From NCBI GenBank assembly GCA_964390725.1, contig CAYMIW010000001.1:124001-188000 (forward strand): DNA of 64,000 bases, written 5' to 3'. Positions 44,924 through 54,135 of this stretch are shown in pieces. The DNA is from JAABTH01 sp964390725. GTDB lineage: Bacteria; Bacillota; Dethiobacteria; DTU022. The translations under genes and the position numbers were made by a program. The stretch's first letter is position 1; every line of letters begins with the position of its first letter. The notes beneath the pieces were generated by a model. That model saw nothing but the letters and a program-made list of their open reading frames with translations, was not told the origin of the DNA and did not search any database.

Positions 44924-45067
44924 GGTATAGTTTAGCTCCTTAATAATTTGTGATTCAGGTTAAAGATATTATGATTGATCTAAGTTGCTCTGTCAAATAA
45001 TGGAGTGATTCATGATGTATAAAGATATTCTGCGGAATCAATCTTTGAGCATTAGGTGAGGATAGAT

Positions 45068-45294
45068 TCAAGGAAAGGCAAACCAATAAACATTGGCCAG
45101 GTCCTTTATTACCAACTCGCCTATTTTAGTCTGTGTCTTGTCGCATACTTTTTGGCCCAGAAAACAATGTGCTTTTCATAGACGGTCTTTTTGGTGGTTT
45201 TTCCGCTTTTCATGGTTACATTATTATCACTGGGGATCACCCTGCTTTTGATCTTGAACTCTGAATCTTCTTCGGGTCCGCTCCTACGGTCAAA
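45068..45294 (-). pseudogene. IS1634-type transposase remnant
   Basis: On the minus strand from 45294: a frame with SEFKIKSRVIPSDNN, then KTTKKTVYEKHIVFWAKKYA and stop at 45123-45121. After a frameshift the homology seems to go on as IGELVIKDLANVYWFAFP. The 'K-x-Y-x-K-H-I-V-F-W-x-K-K-Y-A' segment is like the middle of IS1634-family transposases. Only about 75 of over 500 residues remain. Family call is by eye. Confidence 0.45.
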
Positions 45295-45318
45295 CTAATG
45301 TATTCAGGATTATATTTG

Positions 45319-45347
45319 TTGACACAAACTATAGACGATGCTATATT
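45319..45347 (+). promoter_or_regulatory. Probable sigma-A promoter of the cobalamin-riboswitch operon
   Basis: TTGACA (45319-45324), 17-base spacer, TATATT (45342-45347). Transcription would start about 20 bases before the riboswitch. By-eye call; another AT-rich box (TAATATA, 45353-45359) could serve. Confidence 0.6.
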
Positions 45348-45369
45348 ATAGATAATATAATATATGCGA

Positions 45370-45535
45370 AACAGGTGCCGATACTGTATGGTATATGCAG
45401 ATTGGCAAGAGGGAAGTCGGGTGAAAGTCCCGTACGGTCTCGCCGCTGTAATGGGGAGGCTACTGTATTATGCCACTGGGAAACCGGGAAGGCACAGTAT
45501 GCCGTAGAACCTAAGTCAGAAGACCTGCCTGTTCA
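45370..45535 (+). promoter_or_regulatory. Cobalamin riboswitch
   Basis: Conserved parts appear in order: AACAGGTGCC, GGGAAGTCGGGTGAAAGTCC, CGCCGCTGTAATGGGGAGG, TGCCACTGGGAAACCGGGAA, and the B12 box CCTAAGTCAGAAGACCTGCC. It binds adenosyl- or related cobalamin and should lower expression of the downstream uptake operon. A terminator follows at 45609. This fixes corrinoid as the likely regulated nutrient. Confidence 0.96.
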
Positions 45536-45575
45536 ATAAGCACCAGATCGCTCTACGATAGATAGGGAGGTGTAT

Positions 45576-45608
45576 ATGAGAATAATGGGTTTATTACCCT
45601 TATTTTAG
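45576..45608 (+). CDS. Candidate 10-residue leader peptide between riboswitch and terminator
   Basis: ATG at 45576 with a very strong AGGGAGG (45564-45570) 5 bases before it; codes MRIMGLLPLF and ends with TAG at 45606-45608, one base before the terminator stem. The ribosome site and the exact fit between stop and hairpin are the evidence. A ribosome at the stop would cover the stem and could let transcription pass. No expression data; could be chance. Confidence 0.4.
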   Translation: MRIMGLLPLF

Positions 45609-45645
45609 AACCTCTTAACTGCAGAGTTAGGAGGTTTTTGTTTTA
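45609..45645 (+). terminator. Intrinsic terminator of the cobalamin riboswitch
   Basis: AACCTCTTAACT and AGTTAGGAGGTT pair over 12 bp (one G-U), loop GCAG, followed by TTTTGTTTT. Sited after the cobalamin aptamer and before the binding-protein gene, so it is the expected attenuator. Confidence 0.9.
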
Positions 45646-45679
45646 GCAATAAACTTTATTGATAGGGAGATGCTAAACT

Positions 45680-46834
45680 TTGAAAAAGCTGATCAACGTA
45701 ACGCTAGTAGTGGCAATTGTTATGGTGCTGTCCTTAATATCAACCGGGTGCACAATAACGCCGGATGAAAGTCCTAATCAGGAAGCGGCCGGTAATGATG
45801 AAACTAGTGCCATTGTTTTCAAAGATGGTTTTGGAAGAGAAATAACATTGGGAGATACGGTTGACAGAGTAGCAATCGGGCATTCATTTTTTTCAGAAAT
45901 TATGATTGTTATCGGTGCAGAAGATAAAGTTGTAGCAGTACCTCAGGAGAGTACTTGGGATGAAATTATCTTCCCTGGTTTAAGCAGTATACCGGGTCTT
46001 GGGATCAGCTCTGACGGCTCAGGGGAAGGAACAAACTACGAGATTTTACTGGAATCGGGGCCGGATGTCTATATTGTCACTGCAAGCCCCACAACCAAAA
46101 ATGCTTATGATCTTGATGTGGAAAAGCTTGAACCGGACGTCCCCGTAATTGCTTTAAGTTTTCAGGGCAGGGATGAAATCAAAGAAAGTATTGAAATATT
46201 AGGGCTAATAACTGGAAAAGAACAAGAAGCAAAAGAGTATATAGAGTTTTATGAAGGAATTCTTGAAAGCATTACAGCTAAACTCTCTACATTATCTGAA
46301 GACGAAAAACCCAGATTATACTATGAAATGATGCCTGGTTGGACTGTTAATGACGATTGCAGTTTATACAACCTACAATTTAAACTATCTGGAGGAATAA
46401 ATATAGCCGGAGATAACCCCCAACTGTGGTTTGAAACTGACAAAGAATGGTTGGCAGAGCAAAACCCTGATGTAGTTGTTTCCAACGCTTTTAGTTCTTA
46501 TTACGAGCCAAGCTGTGAAGTAGGATACGAATATGATGATTACTCTAGCCTTAAATCATATGTTGAATCCATCGCTTCAAGGCCGGAAATATCTGGTACA
46601 AGTGCAGCGGATAATAACCGTATTTATGCCTATTATGATCGCTTAACCTGGAAACCAAGATTTTTTATCGGTATTGCCTACATGGCTAAATGGTTGCATC
46701 CTGAACTGTTTACTGAGTTAGACCCGGAAGCAATTCACCAAGAGTACCTTACCAAGTATTTAAAAATTGATTATGATCTCAGCAAACAAGGTGTTTTTGC
46801 CTACCCTGAAGTTAAGGTTCAGCAGGGAGAATAG
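45680..46834 (+). CDS. Corrinoid/Fe-siderophore-type ABC substrate-binding lipoprotein (BtuF/FecB-like)
   Basis: A 384-residue protein with signal peptide and lipobox (SLISTGC). The mature protein is of the cluster A-II binding type used for vitamin B12, heme and siderophores: DRVAIGHSFFSEIMIVIGAE near the start, then PGLGISSDGSGEGTNYEILL, ESGPDVYIV. TTG start 45680 with GGGAGA. The cobalamin riboswitch upstream argues for corrinoid. The family also binds iron chelates, so the ligand is inferred from regulation. It is followed 5 bases later by a methyltransferase. Confidence 0.9.
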   Translation: MKKLINVTLVVAIVMVLSLISTGCTITPDESPNQEAAGNDETSAIVFKDGFGREITLGDTVDRVAIGHSFFSEIMIVIGAEDKVVAVPQESTWDEIIFPGLSSIPGLGISSDGSGEGTNYEILLESGPDVYIVTASPTTKNAYDLDVEKLEPDVPVIALSFQGRDEIKESIEILGLITGKEQEAKEYIEFYEGILESITAKLSTLSEDEKPRLYYEMMPGWTVNDDCSLYNLQFKLSGGINIAGDNPQLWFETDKEWLAEQNPDVVVSNAFSSYYEPSCEVGYEYDDYSSLKSYVESIASRPEISGTSAADNNRIYAYYDRLTWKPRFFIGIAYMAKWLHPELFTELDPEAIHQEYLTKYLKIDYDLSKQGVFAYPEVKVQQGE

Positions 46835-46839
46835 GTCCA

Positions 46840-47853
46840 ATGGATAATTTCCCTAAACCGCATGAAGATTATCAACAGTTGCTGGACATGGTTTTTGAGC
46901 CGGTTAGAACAAAATTGTTGCTAACAGCCATTGAGCTTAAAGTGTTTAATCATTTGCACAAGCCTGAAACTGCAGATTCCTTAGCTTGCAAGCTGGGCAC
47001 CCATCCAGAAAATACAATGTATTTTCTGGATGGGCTTGCTGCCTGCAGTTTGGTTTCAAAAAGTAAAGGGTTATATATCAACGCTCCATTGGCCCGGGAA
47101 TTCCTTGTAGAAGGAACAGCTTACTATCTTGGTGATTTTATATTATCTTCTTATAAGTGGGTAATTCCGCTTATGGATAACATGTCTGGTTTATTAAAAG
47201 ATGGGCCTTATAAAGAACATCGGTCGTCTGATCCGGATGTATGGATTAAGGCTGCAAGAAGTATGGCTAACATGCAAAAAGCCGGACGAGCGCAAATGAT
47301 CCGGGATGTAATTGTAAATTTACCTGAATTCAAGAGATTCAGTAAAATGCTTGATTTAGGATGTGGCCCAGGTTTGGTTGGGATCGCTGTAACAGAAGCA
47401 CACCCTTCTATGCATGGAGTACTTTACGATCAGGCGGCTGTAATTGAGATTGCCAAGGAATATGTATTCACGCATGGCATGGAAGACAGAATAACACTAT
47501 TAGCCGGAAATTGCTTAGAAGATGACCTTGGTCAAGACTATGATCTGATCATTGCTTCCAATATATTATATATAGCAAAAAACAGCATGCTCTTTATGTT
47601 AAAAAAAATCTATGATGCATTGAGGCCTGGTGGTGTACTAGTTTCTTTTCATGGAGGCTTGTATAATGAAGGAACAGAGCCTTCCAAGCTGGTGCTTAGC
47701 TGGTTATCGACAACGATGTCTGAATATAATATGGCCCTTGATCAAGGTATGATTGCGGAAGCAGCGTTGCAGTCTGGGTTTGGCTCTGTCAGAAGTATAT
47801 GCGGGGATTATAACACTGATGTTGATATAGCAAGAAAATGTAATCGGAGCTGA
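46840..47853 (+). CDS. SAM-dependent methyltransferase inside the corrinoid uptake operon
   Basis: A 337-residue protein with an N-terminal helical, winged-helix-like dimerisation domain (FEPVRTKLLLTAIELKVFNH, KLGTHPENTMYFLDGLAACS) and a Rossmann methyltransferase domain with SAM motif MLDLGCGPGLVGIAV near residue 170 and LRPGGVLVSFHG. The plan is of the plant/bacterial O-methyltransferase kind. It lies between binding-protein and permease genes with gaps of 5 and 3 bases, so it shares their control. Substrate unknown; a corrinoid, its precursor or a chelator are candidates. Confidence 0.85.
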   Translation: MDNFPKPHEDYQQLLDMVFEPVRTKLLLTAIELKVFNHLHKPETADSLACKLGTHPENTMYFLDGLAACSLVSKSKGLYINAPLAREFLVEGTAYYLGDFILSSYKWVIPLMDNMSGLLKDGPYKEHRSSDPDVWIKAARSMANMQKAGRAQMIRDVIVNLPEFKRFSKMLDLGCGPGLVGIAVTEAHPSMHGVLYDQAAVIEIAKEYVFTHGMEDRITLLAGNCLEDDLGQDYDLIIASNILYIAKNSMLFMLKKIYDALRPGGVLVSFHGGLYNEGTEPSKLVLSWLSTTMSEYNMALDQGMIAEAALQSGFGSVRSICGDYNTDVDIARKCNRS

Positions 47854-47856
47854 TTC

Positions 47857-48930
47857 ATGACAGATAAAAACCTTTTAAATAACGATAGAAGAGATAGTTT
47901 AAAAAATCAATATGTTAAATACACATATCGAAAAGCTATCTTAATCATTGTATTAGCTCCGTTGCTGGTGTTTCTCATCGGTGGGGCAGTTTCCATTGGT
48001 TCTGCGGAAGTTTCTTGGGGGCAAATATACATAGCAATAATGGAACGATTATTCCCCGGCAATTACCAGGCTTCGCGATTGTCTTGGCTGGTAGTATGGG
48101 AATTAAGGCTGCCCAGGGTAATAATGGGGCTTCTTGCCGGATTAGGTTTAGGGATGGCCGGTGGGGTAATGCAAAGTGTGTTGCGAAACCCTTTAGCAGA
48201 GCCTTATATCCTTGGGATAGCCTCTTCGGCGGGATTCGGGGCTTCTCTTGCGATTTTGCTTGGTAAAGGGCTCATTGGTGGCCAATACCTTATAATAACC
48301 AATGCTTTTATATTCGCCCTCATATGCTCGGGAATCATATTTGCTATATCAAGCGGGAAAAGAGCAAAACCAGATACAGTTATTTTAATTGGTGTTGCTA
48401 TGAATTTTTTCTTTCAGGCTATGAATACTTTAATGCTCTATTTTGCTGATCCGGATGCTGTAAAGACAGCTATGTTCTGGATGGTTGGTGATCTAGGCAG
48501 AGTAACATGGCAAAACATAGCGTTAACAACACCAGTTATCCTGCTTTGCTGCACATTTCTATTATGGAAAGCAAATGATATAAACATTCTCGATGCCGGA
48601 GATGATTACGCCATTAGTTTGGGAGTCAGAGTTCCTAAATTACGTATAACACTTATGATTATTGTTTCCTTGCTTGTTTCCGGGATTGTATGTTTCACCG
48701 GTGCTATAGGATTTGTTGGGTTGGTCGCTCCTCATATATGCCGTATCTTTATTGGAGGAGATAATAGATTTCTGCTACCTGCGGCCGGCTTGTTAGGCGC
48801 CGTTCTGCTTATAACCGCTGATACGGTTGCCAGAACTATAATATCACCTGCTATCTTGCCGGTAGGAATAGTAACCACTTTTTTAGGCGTGCCTTTGTTA
48901 ATATACTTGATCATGCAAAAAAAAGGTTGA
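47857..48930 (+). CDS. ABC transporter permease, BtuC/FecCD family
   Basis: A 357-residue membrane protein with about ten helices. Marks: WELRLPRVIMGLLAGLGLGM, GGVMQSVLRNPLAEPYILGI, ASSAGFGAS, GAIGFVGLVAPHICRIFIGG and the C-terminal GVPLLIYLIMQKKG. Forms the channel for the binding protein upstream and ATPase downstream. All three are in one operon controlled by the cobalamin riboswitch. Confidence 0.95.
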   Translation: MTDKNLLNNDRRDSLKNQYVKYTYRKAILIIVLAPLLVFLIGGAVSIGSAEVSWGQIYIAIMERLFPGNYQASRLSWLVVWELRLPRVIMGLLAGLGLGMAGGVMQSVLRNPLAEPYILGIASSAGFGASLAILLGKGLIGGQYLIITNAFIFALICSGIIFAISSGKRAKPDTVILIGVAMNFFFQAMNTLMLYFADPDAVKTAMFWMVGDLGRVTWQNIALTTPVILLCCTFLLWKANDINILDAGDDYAISLGVRVPKLRITLMIIVSLLVSGIVCFTGAIGFVGLVAPHICRIFIGGDNRFLLPAAGLLGAVLLITADTVARTIISPAILPVGIVTTFLGVPLLIYLIMQKKG

Positions 48931-48935
48931 TATGA

Positions 48936-49715
48936 ATGAAATTAAAACTTAAGGATATTGAGTTTACCTATAGCTCTGTACCAGTCTTAAACAAAATAAG
49001 CTTTGAGGTTCAAGATACTGAGTTTATTGGTATAATTGGACCTAATGGCAGTGGTAAAAGTACGCTTATCAAATGTATCGACCAAATCCTGAAACCCCAG
49101 GGAGGTACGATTTTATTAGATGGCGAAACAATAAATAATATAAAAAATAATGATATTGCAAAAGCATTTGCTTATGTGCCGCAGAAAACAGACACTGTCT
49201 TTTCTTTAAATGTTTTTGATGCAATTTTAATGGGTCGCACGCCTCATTCCGGTTGGCGAAACAATCAATATGATCTCGATATGGTTGAAAAAGTTATAAA
49301 AAGAATGAATCTAGAGGACATAGCCCTTAGAGATATTAAAGAATTGAGTGGTGGGCAGCAGCAAAAGGTTTTGATTGCCAGAGCTATCGCCCAGCAAACT
49401 AAAATGTTACTGCTGGATGAACCAGTTTCAAATCTTGACATAAGACATCAACTGGAAGTTATGGATATTCTGGTAGAGTTGGTTAGAGATGAAAAGTTAT
49501 CATTAATCATGGTAATTCACGACTTAAATTTGGCGTCACGGTTCATGAATAGAATTATAATGATGAAAGACGGAAATATCTTTGCTGCAGGAAGTTCTGC
49601 TGAAGTATTTTCAGAGACAAATATATCTCAGGTCTATGGGGTAGATGTAAAAATTATTGAAGAAGAAGGATTTGTGCACATAATCCCCTTTAGAAAAGCG
49701 GTTTGCTCATTATGA
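48936..49715 (+). CDS. ABC transporter ATP-binding protein, BtuD/FecE family
   Basis: A 259-residue ATPase: Walker A GPNGSGKST, signature ELSGGQQQK, Walker B MLLLDEPVSNLD, switch IHDLNLA. It powers the BtuC-like permease 5 bases upstream. Last gene of the operon; no obvious terminator follows before the TetR promoter. Confidence 0.95.
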   Translation: MKLKLKDIEFTYSSVPVLNKISFEVQDTEFIGIIGPNGSGKSTLIKCIDQILKPQGGTILLDGETINNIKNNDIAKAFAYVPQKTDTVFSLNVFDAILMGRTPHSGWRNNQYDLDMVEKVIKRMNLEDIALRDIKELSGGQQQKVLIARAIAQQTKMLLLDEPVSNLDIRHQLEVMDILVELVRDEKLSLIMVIHDLNLASRFMNRIIMMKDGNIFAAGSSAEVFSETNISQVYGVDVKIIEEEGFVHIIPFRKAVCSL

Positions 49716-49813
49716 TATAAAGTTTTCCTTTGTTATGTGAGAAGGTGTAGCGCTTCAAAAACGGTTTAACTTTTTAATTACAGATAAAAGCTTAACATAT
49801 TCCTCGCCACCTA

Positions 49814-49842
49814 TTGACAAAATTATTGTTATCTATTATAAC
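49814..49842 (+). promoter_or_regulatory. Sigma-A promoter of the TetR/transport operon
   Basis: TTGACA (49814-49819), exactly 17 bases, TATAAC (49837-49842). The -10 box overlaps the palindrome of the next feature. About 50 bases before the TetR start. Confidence 0.75.
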
Positions 49843-49862
49843 AGTTTATATAACACTGTTAT
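49838..49862. promoter_or_regulatory. Probable TetR operator
   Basis: Perfect 8-bp inverted repeat ATAACAGT (49838-49845) and ACTGTTAT (49855-49862), 9 bases apart. It lies over the -10 box and start-site region just upstream of the TetR gene, the typical place for self-repression. Confidence 0.75.
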
Positions 49863-49892
49863 GTATCATATTGTTCAAGAGGAGTTACATTT

Positions 49893-50513
49893 GTGCAAAA
49901 AGAGATAAGCACTCGAGATAAAGTGTTGTATTTCAGTAAACAGGAATTCCTGCAAAGGGGTTTCATTAATGCGTCACTCCGTAATATTGCTACCTCTGCC
50001 GGTATGACAACTGGAGCTATTTATACTTATTTTAAGGATAAAAATGCTTTGTTCGAAGCAATTGTAGATCCTGTCTGTAATCAAATAGAAAATATATTAG
50101 CTCAATTAAGCGAATCTTATTATAAAAATGATGAAATCGTTAGCTTTATTGATACCCATAAATCGTTAGAGGATTTATATACAATTTATGAATACATTTA
50201 TAAGAATTTTGATATTTTCAGGTTATTGGTTGTTGGGGCAGAAGGATCTTCAAAGTCTGGCTTTATTCACACCATTGTTGATCTCGAAGTCAAGCACACT
50301 CTCGCGTATTTAGAAGTATTCAGTAAAAAGAAAAAAAGAGATTACAAGATTAACGTTTCCACCATTCACGCTATTTCGGAGAGTTATATTAACTCACTTC
50401 TGGAACCTGTGCGACATAATATGAGCTATGAGGAGGCTGTTGATAATATAGATTTATTAGTTACTTTCTATACCGGTGGATGGCAGAGTTTTATTAAAAA
50501 ATTATTTCCCTAA
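49893..50513 (+). CDS. TetR-family transcriptional regulator
   Basis: A 206-residue repressor. Helix-turn-helix at residues about 25-50 (ASLRNIATSAGMTTGAIYTY, FKDKNALFEAIV); the C-terminal helical domain differs from well-known subgroups and should bind the inducer. GTG start with AGAGGAG upstream. It is the first gene of a run that continues with two ABC half-transporters and ECF genes; it likely represses that run and itself through the palindrome at its promoter. Confidence 0.93.
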   Translation: MQKEISTRDKVLYFSKQEFLQRGFINASLRNIATSAGMTTGAIYTYFKDKNALFEAIVDPVCNQIENILAQLSESYYKNDEIVSFIDTHKSLEDLYTIYEYIYKNFDIFRLLVVGAEGSSKSGFIHTIVDLEVKHTLAYLEVFSKKKKRDYKINVSTIHAISESYINSLLEPVRHNMSYEEAVDNIDLLVTFYTGGWQSFIKKLFP

Positions 50514-50580
50514 ACAGGCAGGCAATTTTTTTTAATATATAAGTTAGCTAAAGCTAACTAAATGAAGTGGAGGAATCTTT

Positions 50581-52356
50581 ATGCACACATTAACAAAACT
50601 ACAAACTTACATGGATGGAAGGAAAGCTCTCCTTCCGGCAGCATTATTTTTGTCGGCAATTAGTACTATTGCCGGAATGGTGCCGTATATTCTTATTTGG
50701 TTGATCATTCGAGAATTATTTAGTTTGGGGAGAGGGAGCTTTTCTTCTGATCTTATCGCTTTCTATGCATGGTGGGCAGTGGGGATGGCAATTGCGAGTA
50801 TTATCCTATACTTTTTAGCTCTTTCAATTTCCCATCTGGCGGCATTCAGGGTAGAAACCAATATGCGTAGATTTGCAATGCAGAAAATTATTAAGATGCC
50901 TCTTGGTTTTTTTAATAACAATACCATTGGACGAATTCGAAAAATCATTGATGATAATGCTAGTGTTACTCATGGTTTTCTGGCACACCAAATGCCTGAT
51001 CTTGCTGCATCTATACTGATGCCTATTGCAGTTCTTTTATTAATATTTCTTTTTGACTGGCGGCTTGGGCTGGCATGTATGGGTCCAGTCATCTTCTCAG
51101 TCTTGATAATGGGTTTTATGATGGGGAAAAAAGGGCGTTATTTTATGAATGCCTATATGACTACTCTCGAAGAGATGAATACAGAAGCTGTTGAATATGT
51201 AAGAGGAATTCCTGTTGTAAAGGTTTTTCAGCAGACAGTATATTCTTTTAAAAATTTCCATAGAAGTATTGTAAATTACAAGGAAATGGTAACCAAATAC
51301 ACTACAATGTGGGAAAAGCCAATGTCTGCATATATAGTTATTATCAATAGCTTTGTCTTCTTTCTGGTGCCGATGGCTATCTTGATTATTAATAACTCAG
51401 GAGATTATGTATTAACTATTCTTAACCTGTTTTTTTATGTATTAATTACACCCGTATTATCTCAGAGTATTATGCGGAGCATGTATTTAAATCAAGCCTT
51501 TGCACAGGCAAGTGAAGCAGTTAACCGCATCGAAAGCCTTACTGATGTTAGCCTTCAATTAAGCCCAGTTAACCCAAAACCAATTATAGGTTACAGTATT
51601 CGCTTTGCAAATGTTTCTTTTACCTATCCAGAGGCTAGTAATAAAGCCATTGATAGTATAAGCTTTGAGATCCCGGAAGGAAAAACCACTGCATTGGTCG
51701 GAGCTTCAGGAAGTGGTAAAACAACCATTGCCAGGCTGATCCCCCGCTTCTGGGATGTTGATGAAGGTGAAATATTCATTGGAAAAGCAAATGTAAAAGA
51801 GATTAATCAACAAGAGCTTATGAATCATATTTCTTTTGTTTTCCAAAATACCCGCTTGTTTAAAACAACACTACTGGATAATATCCGGTATGGTAACACT
51901 TCCGCAACACTTGAAGAGGTTGAGCATGTTGTAGACATGGCTCAATGCCGTGAAATTATCGACAGACTTCCGGAAGGCTTAAATACAAAAATAGGGACTA
52001 AAGGGACTTATCTATCCGGAGGTGAACAACAAAGGATTATTATTGCCCGAGCAATGCTTAAAAACGCTCCGCTGGTAATCCTTGATGAAGCTACAGCATT
52101 TGCCGATCCAGAAAATGAACATTTAATTCAGCAGGCTTTTAAAAAGCTGACTAAAGGAAAAACAGTAATTATGATTGCCCACCGTTTAACAAGTGTAATT
52201 TTTACTGACAATATAATAGTTTTAAGTGAAGGGAGAATTGTCGAACAGGGTAATCATAATGAATTACTGCAAAAACAAGGCGCTTATGCAAAAATGTGGG
52301 ATGAGTTTCAACAATCTATAAACTGGAAAATCGGGAAGGAGGTTCATCATGCTTAA
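50581..52356 (+). CDS. ABC half-transporter (TMD-NBD), YbtP/IrtA-like
   Basis: A 591-residue protein: six-helix exporter-type membrane domain about 15-310, then ATPase with Walker A GASGSGKTT, signature LSGGEQQR, Walker B LVILDEATAFADPENEHL. The A-F-A-D-P-E variant of the usual A-T-S-x-L-D is common in the YbtP/YbtQ and IrtA/IrtB group, where exporter-shaped proteins import metal-siderophores. It overlaps the next gene by 8 bases, so the two should form a heterodimer. Direction of transport is inferred. Confidence 0.88.
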   Translation: MHTLTKLQTYMDGRKALLPAALFLSAISTIAGMVPYILIWLIIRELFSLGRGSFSSDLIAFYAWWAVGMAIASIILYFLALSISHLAAFRVETNMRRFAMQKIIKMPLGFFNNNTIGRIRKIIDDNASVTHGFLAHQMPDLAASILMPIAVLLLIFLFDWRLGLACMGPVIFSVLIMGFMMGKKGRYFMNAYMTTLEEMNTEAVEYVRGIPVVKVFQQTVYSFKNFHRSIVNYKEMVTKYTTMWEKPMSAYIVIINSFVFFLVPMAILIINNSGDYVLTILNLFFYVLITPVLSQSIMRSMYLNQAFAQASEAVNRIESLTDVSLQLSPVNPKPIIGYSIRFANVSFTYPEASNKAIDSISFEIPEGKTTALVGASGSGKTTIARLIPRFWDVDEGEIFIGKANVKEINQQELMNHISFVFQNTRLFKTTLLDNIRYGNTSATLEEVEHVVDMAQCREIIDRLPEGLNTKIGTKGTYLSGGEQQRIIIARAMLKNAPLVILDEATAFADPENEHLIQQAFKKLTKGKTVIMIAHRLTSVIFTDNIIVLSEGRIVEQGNHNELLQKQGAYAKMWDEFQQSINWKIGKEVHHA

Positions 52357-54094
52357 AACAATCCAAAAACGATTTGCTTTGTCACATAAAGGAGCGAAAG
52401 ATTTTATTAGAGGGGTGTTGTTTTCCTCGCTACTCCAAATAGCTCTGATGTTTACGGCGATATATATGTTTTCTTTTCTCGATAATTATCTACAAACTGT
52501 TTTTGATGCTTCTGCAGCAATTAACAACCGGTTATGGTACTATCTTTTACTTGGGATAGCCTTCATGCTGGTCATGTTTGCTGTTGCAATATTTCAATAT
52601 AGAAACACTTACACTACCGTTTATGAAGAGAGTGCTAACCGCAGGATCTCACTGGCTGAAAAGCTCCGAAAATTACCTCTGGCTTTCTTTGGAGAGAAAA
52701 ACCTTTCGGATCTTACATCAACTATTATGGAGGACAGCACTGATCTGGAGCACACCTTCTCTCATGCCGTGCCGCAACTTTTTGCCTCTATTATCGGAAT
52801 TTCATTAATAGCTTGCGGACTGTTTGTTTATAATTGGCAGTTATCACTGGCATTGTTCTGGGTCGTTCCGGTAGCAGCGACAGTTATATTATTATCGAAA
52901 AAAATCCAACATAAAGAATTTACCAAGGGTTATCAAACTAAACGTGATGTTAGTGAACAGATACAAGAAGGATTGGAAACAATACAGGAAATTAAATCAT
53001 ACAACCAGGAAGAACCCTATCTGCATAATTTGAATCAGACGATTGATAAATACGAAAAACAGCTGATTAAAGGCGAATTATTGGTAGGAACGCTTGTAAA
53101 CGCTTCACAAGGCATTCTTAAGTTAGGCCTGGCCAGTGTAATTATTGTCGGGGCAAATTTATTATCGACAGATAGTATTGAACTGTTAACCTATCTTGTT
53201 TTCTTAATGGTTGCCTCTCGCATTTATGCTCCAGTGAGCGAAGTGTTTAACAATCTTGCAGCACTTTTTTACCTCGACGTTCGCATTAATCGTATGAACG
53301 AAATGGAAGCTCTGCCTGTTCAACAAGGCAAAAAAGAGTTTAATCCCGAGAATTATAATATTGTTTTTGATAATGTTTCGTTCTCTTACGAAGAAGGAAA
53401 GCAAGTTATCCAGAATGTTTCATTTACAGCAAAACAAGGTGAAATAACCGCTTTAGTGGGCCCTTCGGGTGGAGGGAAAAGCACCTCAGCAAAGCTGGCG
53501 GCCCGCTTTTGGGATGTTGACCAGGGTAGAGTTCTTTTAGGAGGCTACAATATCAGAGAATTAGATCCTGAAAGCCTCCTCAAGCATTATTCAGTAGTCT
53601 TTCAAGATGTAGTTTTGTTCAACACTTCAATTTTAGACAATATTCGTATAGGAAAACGCGATGCAACTGACGAGGAAGTATTGCATGCGGCGAAACTTGC
53701 GCAGTGCGATGAATTTGCCGGTAAAATGCCTGATTGTTACAAAACGGTAATCGGGGAAAATGGAGAAACTCTCTCTGGCGGCGAGCGTCAGCGTATTTCG
53801 ATTGCCCGGGCGTTGCTAAAAGATGCACCAATCGTTCTGCTAGATGAAGCTACTGCCTCATTGGATGTGGAAAATGAAACAAAAATCCAATCAGCCATAT
53901 CCGAGCTGGTTCGTGATAAAACAGTTTTAATCATTGCCCACCGTATGCGAACTGTAGCCAATGCAGATAAAATTGTTGTGCTGGAAGAGGGAGCCATTGC
54001 TGAAGAAGGTACCCACGACAAGCTGCTTTCTAAAAAGGGGTCATATGCAAAAATGTGGCATATTCAACAAGAAAGCCTCGGTTGGAGTTTATAA
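52349..54094 (+). CDS. ABC half-transporter (TMD-NBD), YbtQ/IrtB-like
   Basis: A 581-residue partner of the preceding gene: membrane domain about 15-310, then Walker A GPSGGGKST, signature LSGGERQR, Walker B VLLDEATASLDVENE. Its NBD has the usual SLD, unlike the partner, so the pair may have two unlike ATP sites. Overlap and similar size support a heterodimer. Followed by three S-component genes 41 bases further on. Confidence 0.88.
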   Translation: MLKTIQKRFALSHKGAKDFIRGVLFSSLLQIALMFTAIYMFSFLDNYLQTVFDASAAINNRLWYYLLLGIAFMLVMFAVAIFQYRNTYTTVYEESANRRISLAEKLRKLPLAFFGEKNLSDLTSTIMEDSTDLEHTFSHAVPQLFASIIGISLIACGLFVYNWQLSLALFWVVPVAATVILLSKKIQHKEFTKGYQTKRDVSEQIQEGLETIQEIKSYNQEEPYLHNLNQTIDKYEKQLIKGELLVGTLVNASQGILKLGLASVIIVGANLLSTDSIELLTYLVFLMVASRIYAPVSEVFNNLAALFYLDVRINRMNEMEALPVQQGKKEFNPENYNIVFDNVSFSYEEGKQVIQNVSFTAKQGEITALVGPSGGGKSTSAKLAARFWDVDQGRVLLGGYNIRELDPESLLKHYSVVFQDVVLFNTSILDNIRIGKRDATDEEVLHAAKLAQCDEFAGKMPDCYKTVIGENGETLSGGERQRISIARALLKDAPIVLLDEATASLDVENETKIQSAISELVRDKTVLIIAHRMRTVANADKIVVLEEGAIAEEGTHDKLLSKKGSYAKMWHIQQESLGWSL

Positions 54095-54135
54095 AAATTG
54101 ATCATAAAACTTAAAAATAAATGGAGGGCCTGATT

